In this document: positions 51,110 through 64,000 of the stretch, in pieces
Numbering within the stretch: position 1 is the first letter of the stretch
How the letters are laid out: every line of letters starts with the position of its first letter
NCBI GenBank assembly: GCA_003260075.1
Contig: QLIY01000038.1
Span: 95,956-159,955 of the forward strand
Direction: 5' to 3'
Length of the DNA stretch: 64,000 bases
Origin: Phallusia mammillata
Lineage: Eukaryota > Chordata > Ascidiacea > Phlebobranchia > Ascidiidae
Notes under the pieces: model-generated
Database searches by the model: none
What the model saw: only the letters and a program-made list of their open reading frames with translations
What the model was told of the DNA's origin: nothing
Program-made: the position numbers and the translations under genes

Positions 51110-51786
51110 GTTTACATGCTATCAATTGTATTCCAGTTTAGTCTTTTGTCTATGGTAGAATTTACTGCCATACATTTTTTTTTCTACACATGCGAGGTTG
51201 CAAGTGTTGTTGCGGAATACTTTCGCAAGAAGTTAATTAACTTTTTTACTTAAGATTTTGATTTATGTGTCTTGGCAAGTGTATTAAGTTAAACAATTTG
51301 ATTACCCGGTTGGACATGCATTATATGAGCTTACTAATGCTATTTGTTTGCAATACTAAATGCTTCGCTTTTAAGATTTGCTTTTACTGTGTTGAAGAAA
51401 AGTACCAGGCATTGTATTAAAAAACACACAATACGATGGGGCTTCTTGCGAGTAAACGCTGAAATTTAAAAGACGCTCTGTGACTTTTTGTTGCTAATCA
51501 AAAACAAAGATATTTTAAAAGGAAATGTTACAATCAAATTAAAACTTTTAATTTGTGCAAATTTGCATATGGTTATGTCGCAACGCAACAAGTGCGCAAC
51601 ACAGGCAATGTGTGAGAGTGCAAACGAAAAACTGAAATGCCCTGGAAGTCCGTTGTGTTTTAACAGGAATATTATCAATCAGATCGCAATAAAAAGATGT
51701 AGCAAAAACGGAATGTGAGCATGTTGGGTGTGAAAGGGGATGTTGGGATCGTTTCTTCAGATTGTAACGTGGTTGGCGGCATAAAT

Positions 51787-54700
51787 TTAGGAGGCTGACA
51801 TGACTTTGACGAATTCTGCAAAAGAAAACGGTAAAACACCAATTAATTATGAATATTTTACCATAATTGGACTACACAATCACATTTAGTTATTTTCAAT
51901 GAAGAATATGATCAGGGTATGTCCCCAAATTACCTAGACTAGTAGGCTACAAGCACGGAATTATCTTCCATAAAGAAAACCAGAATTGGGCCCGAAAGTT
52001 CAAAAAATGTCGCGTGAATAAAATGCCAAAGGTAAAGGCAGGCCGAATTAGGCCTGTTTTATTACAACTTAAGTCCGGAACGACTTACAACTCTGAGTCG
52101 GCGAACAGTAGCGCATATTACCATAACACTTGTTTGTAAACAGATTCACCCAGCAATCATAACAAAATTGCACATACCTTCATAATTAACCCGTCCATCT
52201 CCATCAACATCAGCTTCTCTTATCATTTGATCAACTACTTCATCAGTCGGTTTTTCTCCAAGGTTTGCCATCACATGACGAAGTTCAGCAGCCGTGACGA
52301 AACCGTTGCCATCCTGTATAGAAAAGATTTACTAGAGAACCATAAAAGAAAAAAAAGGGTAATATGTGATCAAGCAAGCAACAGCAGCCCCGTCGATTTC
52401 GCAAATGGTTAGGTTTATAAACATACATAAGTTCTGTGGCCCCTTGTTAAATTTCACAAAAGAGATGGTGCACTTTGGGACAGACCAATGATTTTAGAGA
52501 GTTCAAAGTTCAAACAAATGAAATAATTTTTTACGGAACGGAAATTAACTGCACTGGTATCGTTGAATGGAGTGTAGACATTTGAATGTAAACAATGGGC
52601 ATATGCGCCGTACGTTATAACAGGATAACTGAGCACAACCTTGTCGTGAACGCGAAAAGCCTCGCGAATTTCCTCCTCGGTATCGGTCTCCTTCATTTTC
52701 CTTGTCATCATTGTAATAAACTCTGGGAAATCGATAGTGCCGCTACCGTCGTCGTCGACTTCGTTGACCATGGCCTGTACAAGTATGGCGAGTCAGATAA
52801 GGTGGACAGGTTTTTGTTTTGTGTGCATGACGAAAAGTGCTGCCTAGCATAGACCTTAACGTCTCTAAAGTTGTTGAAATTTTTACTACCTTTTATTCGG
52901 CCACAATAGTTTATTTCGGACACACGCAATCGTTCCATTTATTGATATTTTTGTTTAAGCCTTCTGTCGTAGTTGAACGTTCTTTGATGAGATCCAGTAT
53001 AAAACAAAAGTGCACAAAATAGCAACTGAACTGTTAACTCAAAGGAGTGCTGACGTGAAAACTCACATTACACAAGTTTGCATAATATCGTTAACCTACT
53101 CAAGGATGGGTTATGAACTAAGTTTTCAAGTTAGGTTAAAAGTTATTTTATAATAAACCTCGATGCAGCCCTGATAGTGTAACTGGTATTTTCACAGAAT
53201 TTGCTTTCAAATATTCGCCAATGCTTTTTGCGGCAGCTATGGGTATGTAGCAATCTATTTGTGATGTCAGTTCTCAAGTTGGTACATTTTTTGTCTAATA
53301 CTGAATAAACGGCCATCCACCGACCAAGCGTGCAGTACGAAATAGTTTGCGTCATTATTATCCGCTTATTTTCCAGGACAGTAAAGGCGGATTTTCGCAA
53401 TTGCGCTTTCAAAATCTATAAAAAAGGCCGTTAGGAAATTGATTTTGCCAACCTAGTAGCCTAACATGTTTATACCAGTATTAGCAATTGTTGATTTGCC
53501 GTCTTATTACTTTTTATCGCACCATAAGTAGGCTATATTTCACCAATAAAAAGTCGTCAAGGTTAATCCTAATCCCCAAGTCCTACCAACTGACAATTTG
53601 GGTAAGAGGCACAAAGATGGGGAGGAAAAACTTTTGCGGGTAACAAAAACCTTTGACAAACGAAATAATTTTTTTAATGGAAAGCTTCGGCTTTTTATCT
53701 GGAACGTGTTGAAAACCAGCGTATACCTGCAGCTCGGCTTCTGTGAAATTTTGTCCAAAGGACTTCATGACGGAGCCCAATTCCTTGGTGGCGATGGTGC
53801 CATTGCCGTCCTCGTCGAAGAGCGAGAACGCATCCTTCAGTCCTGAACGAGAAACAGTCTATTTGAAACTTTGTAGCCTTCATCAGCAACTTTATTCATT
53901 GACCATTGTCACTTAAGTCAGTAGTTCTCAAACTGTGCGTCGCGACGCCCTGGTGCGTCGATTCAATTTTCCAAGGGCGTCGCAGAATAGTTCCGTTTCG
54001 TGGCTTTTTGTTGTTGTGTCAATAAACACAACTTTAATAATATGTTTCCTGATTAACTTTTATTTTATGGTGCGTCGCAAGTCCAGAAAACTTGTCCAGA
54101 GGCGTCGCAACAAAAAAAAGTTTGAGAACCACTGACTTAAGTAAAAAGAGCNTTTGAGAACCACTGACTTAAGTAAAAAGAGCTGGGGTTGAAAAATGAA
54201 CTCAAATGACGATTGTGCAAACGATAACAAACGATTTGAGAGTGGTTTTGTCATTTGTGACTCTTAGGAAGTTAAAAATACTTACCTGCAATTTGCTCTT
54301 CGGTAAGATGATCAGTGGCCTGCAAAAAACAACACAATTGTTACATATTTTCAAATTCAACTTTGCAAGGGTAGTTAAACTAATCATTTACTCGTAGTAG
54401 CCTTCACAGCGCTATGTACCCCTCGGTGTTTATTGCATTGTTCGCTACAAGGCATTGATCAATCGTTGCATTGTGACGAAGTAATCGAAAATGTGACCAC
54501 CAACCAAAAAAGCATAACCCAGCACACACAATCATAAACTAAACAGATTAAAACTTACAGCAAAACAACGCCTGAGACTGTTGACGTGTGTTGTATGTTG
54601 TTAAAATAACATTAGCTATATTTGGCTCAAACCACTTCCTTCGGTTGTTTTCGGCGCTGCACAAAGCAACCAACCAAAGTACGCGTGACGGATTTTCACA

Positions 54701-54850
54701 AGCTTTAGATTCGGGCACTTATTCTATTGGCATAAGCAGCACAAAAAGAATATCTGTTTTGTAATGACAACAATACAAACACATACTACTTAAAAGTAGT
54801 TTAAAAAAATTAAGTTACAGTCACACTTTTTACACAAATAAACTTACCAT
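51787..54850 (-). CDS. Calmodulin-like four-EF-hand Ca2+ sensor
   Basis: Minus-strand exons: 54848-54850 (ATG only), 54286-54319, 53727-53842, 52640-52774, 52178-52313 and 51787-51815. All sites are GT-AG and they sum to 151 codons including the stop (150 aa), matching calmodulin length. The ATG-only first exon is typical of animal calmodulin genes. EF loops: [36 protein letters not shown] and [12 protein letters not shown], all with acidic first and last positions, so four working Ca2+ sites are expected. It differs from near-invariant animal calmodulin at many positions: [16 protein letters not shown] at the N-terminus, RVHDKDG where calmodulin has [19 protein letters not shown] for GEKLTDEEVDEM, and the C-terminal VKVMSAS. 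It is therefore a divergent paralog rather than the canonical gene. It sits between SERCA copies 2 and 3 on the opposite strand. Confidence 0.93.
53919..54134. mobile_element. hAT-type MITE in an intron of the calmodulin-like gene (216 bp)
   Basis: The ends are cagtagttctcaaact and agtttgagaaccactg. The perfect 8-bp duplication is acttaagt (53911-53918 and 54135-54142). It lies wholly inside the intron 53843-54285. Confidence 0.9.
54152..54152. other. Single-N assembly join
   Basis: The 30 bases before the N (the MITE end plus target site and gtaaaaagagc) are repeated exactly after it. This is what two unmerged overlapping contig ends would look like. Confidence 0.75.
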
Positions 54851-55033
54851 GGTGGTAATTTACGGATACTTTGGTGATTATCTAAAATCAGAAAATACCT
54901 ACACTGTTTCTGAAAATTAAAAAACAAAAGAAATCGACCGTTTGTAAAGAGTTTTTTTTTAATTATTTTTTTTTATTTTTTTTATTCCGCTACCGTTGAC
55001 AAAGCTAGCTTGAAACCTCCTTGCGTCTGCTGC

Positions 55034-55041
55034 ATATATAC
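55034..55041 (-). promoter_or_regulatory. Possible TATA box of the calmodulin-like gene
   Basis: TATATA-type motif about 185 nt upstream of the start codon on the minus strand. Position is plausible; motif only. Confidence 0.35.
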
Positions 55042-55297
55042 CACTGTGCGCAATTTAGTGTTTAAATTACACGGCTTTACAACACATTTCACATTTGATA
55101 TAGGTCACACTTGCACGTCTGTAGAATGTGGCCAGCGGTCCAACTTGCTAAAAACGACGGTTGCCGTTCGAACAGTTCAATGGGTGTGAATAGTTTTTTT
55201 GGGCTCGTCTGGCAAAAAAACGTGACTTACTTTTTGCACTTGAATAGTACACTTATTTGTATGAAGGTCAAAGGAAATGCTTGGCAGATGATGAGTT

Positions 55298-55626
55298 CAG
55301 TGGTTCTAAACCGGTGGTCCATGGACCACTAGTGTTTGGGTGGTCCACAGGACAATAATTATACTTGGTGATAAGCTAGATATGGTTGCATATAATTGAT
55401 GAAATATTCAGTACGAACAAAATCTGATCCAGTTATTGGCCATTTATTGTTTGATTGATATCACTCCTCGAAATTCTGTATTGAAGGAGTATATTTCAGT
55501 CCAATATTTTTGTTGTGAATGCTTTCTTTGTCCTTATTTAACAATGTACTTGTCCACAATATTATACTGGTCCACGAAATTAATGGAACTGGTGGCCCAT
55601 GATCTGAAACGAGTTGAGAACCACTG
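55298..55626. mobile_element. Decayed hAT-type MITE (about 329 bp)
   Basis: The left end is cagtggttctaaacc and the right end gagttgagaaccactg. Motifs ggtggtcca/tggtccacga lie inside both ends. No clear 8-bp duplication was found, so the edges are approximate. Confidence 0.6.
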
Positions 55627-56112
55627 TCGTAGATGCTGCTGTCGTTTAACGCAACCAACAAACGTTGGGACTTCAAATACCGAGCGAATTGTGAAAGTCA
55701 TGTATTTTTACGAACACACTAAATATGTACATTTGTAACAAATACGAATGCTCCAGCTTTATTTCGTTAGCATCTAATAACCCTTCCCCTTATTTGCTTT
55801 AATTATAGTTTTGTGTGGCAAATACAGCGGTACAGACATTAATCGACCTGACATCCATTTGTCAGAATGTAAAATGTTTTCACCAGACTAGCATGTGAAC
55901 GTCTGTACGTCAAGCTTAACAAAACACGACCTAACCAAACCCAAATCGCTATTCGTAACCAAGAAAAAATATCTCGCATGCCTGAGTTTCAAACGCTTCA
56001 GTCAAACCCACAAATTAATTTTCTCTATCAATTACAACAGGGGTCGGCAAACCTTTTGTGCACGGCGGACCGTTTTTTAAACTAAAATTTTATCGCGGAC
56101 CGGTCTTCAAAA

Positions 56113-56215
<103 letters not shown>

Positions 56216-56343
56216 ACGCCAGGGCCACAGTACGCCTGGGTGGTGAATGCTTGGTGACCGGCTGATTCGGTATAGCGCCTTCAATGGCCCTGGCGTACTG
56301 TGATTTATATATGAGTGTGCCGTGATCGCTGGTCTGCATAGAC

Positions 56344-56930
56344 CAGTGGTTCCCAAACTTTATCTACTCGCGTACCATTTTTTGGGTTCATGCACCGTTC
56401 TCGTACCACTTACAATAATTGTCAAACTCCAGAATTCACAAATAAAAAATGATGTGCAAAATGTTTAATGAATAAATGTTACTAAACTTTACTAACTAAC
56501 TTTACCTTAGTAACTTTAGCCTTTAGTAACCAAAGGCTCGTAAATATTAAACAAAAATTAGTCAAACTTTTACCGCTCTCGCTACGGTGCCACTGTCAAC
56601 ACAACTAGTAGCTTATTACAAAATCTGACTTTAAGGATTTATTACGTCGTAATAACAGATTCATAACGTCATAATACACCTATTTCGTCACAAAGAAACC
56701 CTGCTTTACAGTTCGATGCGTCAATCAATACACCAAGGAATTAGAATTTAGTAGGGAATATAGTATGAAATTTCACGCTCTACGTAACTTGTGTAAATTA
56801 AAATAATTACGATAATCACTAGGAGATCATTTGCGATCGTTTGGTGTGAACTGAATAAGTTGCTCGCGTACCACCTTGGAGACCTTCGCGTACCACTAGT
56901 GGTACGCGTACCATAGTTTGGGAACCACTG
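56344..56930. mobile_element. Nested hAT-type MITE (587 bp)
   Basis: The ends are cagtggttcccaaact and agtttgggaaccactg. The perfect 8-bp duplication is gcatagac (56336-56343 and 56931-56938), lying entirely inside the element 56038-57194. This MITE is therefore the younger insertion. Confidence 0.92.
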
Positions 56931-57110
56931 GCATAGACGCTTCAGGGCTGATCCCAGTTATGAATTTATGTTCATCTTAACTAAAAACGCTTAAGTTAGT
57001 GTATCATCCCCAAGATACATGGGCCAAACGTTTTATAACATCTAACCTAAAAATTTATACGGCCCGGTAACGAAACCCTCGCGGACCGGTACCGGGCCGC
57101 GGACCGGCGG

Positions 57111-57111
57111 N
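57111..57111. other. Single-N assembly join
   Basis: The sequence before and after the N repeats itself (acatgggc, then aacctgaaaa-like, then tacggcccg and ctcgcggaccgg). This suggests two alleles or overlapping contig ends placed in tandem. Confidence 0.65.
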
Positions 57112-57272
57112 TGGAATACATGGGCAAAGCATTTAACCTGAAAAGTTATACGGCCCGTAACGACTTCTCGCGGACCGGCGGTTGCCGACCACTGAATTAC
57201 AACATACCGCGCGATTTTTGACGGTGGAGGATCGAAACAATCCACACAAAAACAAAAGTGGATAACATAATG

Positions 57273-57575
57273 CAGGGGTGTCCAAACTTTTCTTGATGGG
57301 GGCCAATTTTTACCAAATAAAGATGCCCGCGGTACAACGTTTTTTTAATTAGAACCCAAATACACGATTTAAGAAAAGGTGGGAACTTGTTGCGTCAGCA
57401 CCATGTACATTACTTTTTACCGGTAAATAACGTCCCTTGGAAAGCTTTTGCGTGGTCGCAAGTCGCCCAAACCCAAAAACATTATTCAAACTATGGAGGC
57501 GATACTCAACATGAGTTGAAAAACACAGCCGCGGGCCGCGCAAAAAGCCGCCCGGCCGCACTTTGGACACCCCTG
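57273..57575. mobile_element. hAT-type MITE (303 bp)
   Basis: The ends are caggggtgtccaaactt and tttggacacccctg. The perfect 8-bp duplication is acataatg (57265-57272 and 57576-57583). No coding capacity. Confidence 0.9.
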
Positions 57576-58274
57576 ACATAATGCAACATAATTTGACGCT
57601 TTTTTCTTCACGCCACCAAAACTGGTTTAATTTGGGTTGGACTAGATTTGTCATGGATGACTTTATATAGCACATTTAATATTTCCAATCCATCTGTAGA
57701 AATTTCGGCTCTTTTTCGGCGCTTTTAGCTCTAATCCCTCCGAAACATAAACAAACAAGTAAATGCCTGTATAGAACAACATTAATTTGTGATACTCGCT
57801 CTTATACAGGCCCAGTAGTAAAATCAATGCCTTGTGACAGAACGATGTCATGGCTAGCTTTTGCTCGCATTGCGTACTACCGGGCGCTCTAGGCGGAAAT
57901 GTTTTTCAGCCAGGCAGCTATTCATTGTTGCTATAGATATATACATCACACTTGACACGGGGATAACACACTGAAAAAGTTTACCTGAATAATACGCACT
58001 CCTATAAGTATATTTAGCCTATCGCAGAATTAGAAGGGATATTAACCCCAAACCCCGGGATTTTGGAATCGGGATTTCCCAGGGTCCCAACCTAGTCCTC
58101 CTAGAGTTTATATTGTGCACAAAAGTAACCTAAGCCGTCATGGAGATATCATACCATAAATTCAGACATTATTTATTAACGCGTATGCAAACTGAGACTG
58201 TCCGACAAGTTTGCTTAGTTTTCGCCCCACAGTTTTGTTTTCGCTTAACGCCTTTGTCCGCCAGGAGCATACAC

Positions 58275-58777
58275 CAGAGCTTCTCAAACTTTCTTGCTCT
58301 GGGACCCCATTTTGAAACAGAAATTTTTACGCGACCCCCAGGGGTGCACAACCTTTTCGCTATGACGGCCGCATCCCAGATCTTTATTTCACAAACGGCC
58401 GCCTGCTTACTTGTGTTTTAAAATTACTCATCTAAAGAAATACTTATATATTATATATACCATCTAATGGCGCTTAAAAAGCTTAAATTAATTTCTAACT
58501 TGATGCACAGATCAAGTCTTAGCTTTTATGACGTCATAATCTATATTGTGTCGCTTGTGGTATCTGCTGTTTCGCATTATTTGCACACAATAGGCATAAA
58601 AAAAAGTCTGGCGCATATGGCAACTAGGCTGGAAATATTCTTTTAAGTTCTACAAAATGTGTTTAGAGCAGTTCAAAAATCAAAATATTTGGTAAAAGAG
58701 TTTTTATTTACGTCATGGCCGCCAGTGTATATATATGTTAATAATTGGGGTCGCGACTCATAGTTTGAGAAGCCCTG
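58275..58777. mobile_element. hAT-type MITE (503 bp)
   Basis: The ends are cagagcttctcaaactt and agtttgagaagccctg. The flanking duplication is gcatacac/gcctacac (7 of 8). It lies just upstream of the distal conserved block of SERCA copy 3. Confidence 0.82.
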
Positions 58778-58985
58778 GCCTACACGATAGGCCTGTCAGT
58801 AATTTTGTCTTCGAACACACTTTGTCAAATAAGTTATTTCCTCATAATTTTGAAATATCTTAGGATTTATATGTTAGAAAACACAAGTGTATTGCTAAAA
58901 AGATTTGTAAAGCCCATTTTGCCTAACAATTCAGTCAGTAGGCGTAACTTTACTTTGTAGGCCTATCACCAGGGAAGAAAATTGT

Positions 58986-59320
58986 GCTTATATTTTACTA
59001 TAGTCAACACACACATGCTCAAAACTTGACCTTTTTTTAGTAAACTAGCAAACCTACCTGGAAGTGCTAAAATTCACTCAATCCTCTGTCGTCTCAGTTG
59101 CATTTAAAACCTCTTGTTCTTTTCACTCCCTGCGGCTTGTCTGCAAACTGACAAATGGAATTACCGGTACAGGGTGACGTCAATGACAGATGCTGTCGAT
59201 CTGGGATTGGCAATACACTTATTTCCAACAACTCGTACCATCCAAGTCGACGAGTTGACCCTTACGTAAACTGTGGTTGATAATTTTGCCATAGGTGAAA
59301 CAAAGGCCAGGATTTTAAAT
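58986..59320 (+). promoter_or_regulatory. Conserved distal upstream block of SERCA copy 3
   Basis: Counterpart of 41461-41809 upstream of copy 2. Shared runs include ctgcaaactgacaaatggaa, gacagatgctgt, acgtaaactgt and ataggtgaaacaaagg. It also has tgacgtcaa, a CRE-like site changed in copy 2. It is non-coding. Confidence 0.6.
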
Positions 59321-59548
59321 GGCGACTTGTTAGTGTAATAGTACTGACGAAGTAATGTTTATTGTTTACTTAACCAATACCTCATTCTCAAATTATATTT
59401 CAGAAATAGACCGGATAAAAATACCTATAAATATTGTTTCTTTTAATAATAATTACCTCTCTTAATAATCCGCTGACCACCTTGTGTCAATTGGATGGTC
59501 TACTTTTTTTAAGTACATTAATGGAAGAATCCACTGAGTTAAGGTAGC

Positions 59549-59878
59549 CTAAGCATATTTGACAAACTATTAACTATACATAAAGTTTACAAACGTATAA
59601 AAGTAAAATAAATAACAGATATTCGTTTTAGCTGTATATTTCGCCTCTATAATTGTTACCCAGTCTTTCCAATCGGAAATTGCCCGTTACAAATTTACGC
59701 ACAAGACCGACTTTGATGCATAGTGGGTGACCAGCTGACCTTACATAAGCGCTAACATTATCATTTCAGGTCGTCATTGTCACCTCGGGTGGCTCAGCGG
59801 GACGCTCGGATTGCCAGTTGTTTGGTCACTATAAAAGCGTTTGTCCATGTCCATTTACTCATCAGTTGCAATCAGCTT
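59549..59878 (+). promoter_or_regulatory. Proximal promoter of SERCA copy 3 with TATA box
   Basis: Homologous to 43076-43375. The E-box CAGCTG is at 59732-59737 and TATAAAA at 59830-59836, 271 nt upstream of the start codon. The segment from ccagctgacc through gtcattgtcacct is nearly identical to copy 2. Confidence 0.72.
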
Positions 59879-60100
59879 CTACAGCAACAACATTAGCAGC
59901 AGTAAAACATTTAAAGAGTGCGTACATTTAAAGAACTGCTAGCAAGACCAAAATCTTCGCTAAGCCTTCGGAGTTGTGCAATATTTCAAAACGAAGAGAA
60001 AATAGCTCTTCGTTTTGTTTTCAATTCGTGTTTATTCTCGTGCAGTTGGAGTTGAATTATTTAGATCAACCCATTTAATTTATTGTTAGTCGTCGCCAAA

Positions 60101-63990
<3,890 letters not shown>

Positions 63991-64000
63991 TAAAAAAAAT

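Overview
This is an animal nuclear genome window: AT-rich, with short GT-AG introns, no operons, and many non-autonomous DNA transposons. Vertebrate-like SERCA exon boundaries, compact introns, and secreted Ly6 and CAP genes fit an invertebrate chordate best, and a Ciona-like tunicate is my first guess. That assignment is inference; nothing in the window proves the species.

Layout. 3.0-4.2 kb (minus): a complete four-exon Ly6/uPAR three-finger secreted protein. 7.1-9.1 kb and 13.9-16.6 kb (minus): two paralogous secreted CAP-domain genes with identical lengths for exons 2-4. The first is broken by a single-N assembly join inside a minisatellite; a possible relic of a third copy lies near 12.4 kb. 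18.3-39.6 kb, 43.6-48.6 kb and 60.1-64.0 kb (all plus): three tandem SERCA (ATP2A) Ca2+-ATPase genes, the last cut by the window edge. 51.8-54.9 kb (minus), between SERCA copies 2 and 3: a calmodulin-like four-EF-hand gene.

The SERCA array is the main feature. Copy 1 is large (about 21 kb). It keeps two introns that copies 2 and 3 both lack, including one that isolates an 18-nt micro-exon. It also carries two same-length, same-phase, divergent versions of the exon for transmembrane helix 7, which look like a mutually exclusive pair. Copies 2 and 3 are nearly identical and compact. They share a GC-AG intron and conserved upstream DNA: a TATA promoter with a CAGCTG E-box, and a block 1.8-2.1 kb (copy 2) or 0.8-1.1 kb (copy 3) further out. 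Several copy-1 exons are almost identical to those of copies 2/3 while its 5' and 3' exons are diverged, which suggests gene conversion.

At least a dozen hAT-type MITEs interrupt the non-coding DNA. Nine have perfect 8-bp target duplications, and in ten of eleven clear cases the duplication has a central TA, the pattern reported for Buster-type hAT elements. Three single-N joins and three poly-G tracts mark weak spots in the assembly.

The SERCA pumps would load Ca2+ into the endoplasmic or sarcoplasmic reticulum and the calmodulin-like protein would sense cytosolic Ca2+. Any co-regulation is inference from proximity only. The Ly6 and CAP products are predicted to be secreted.
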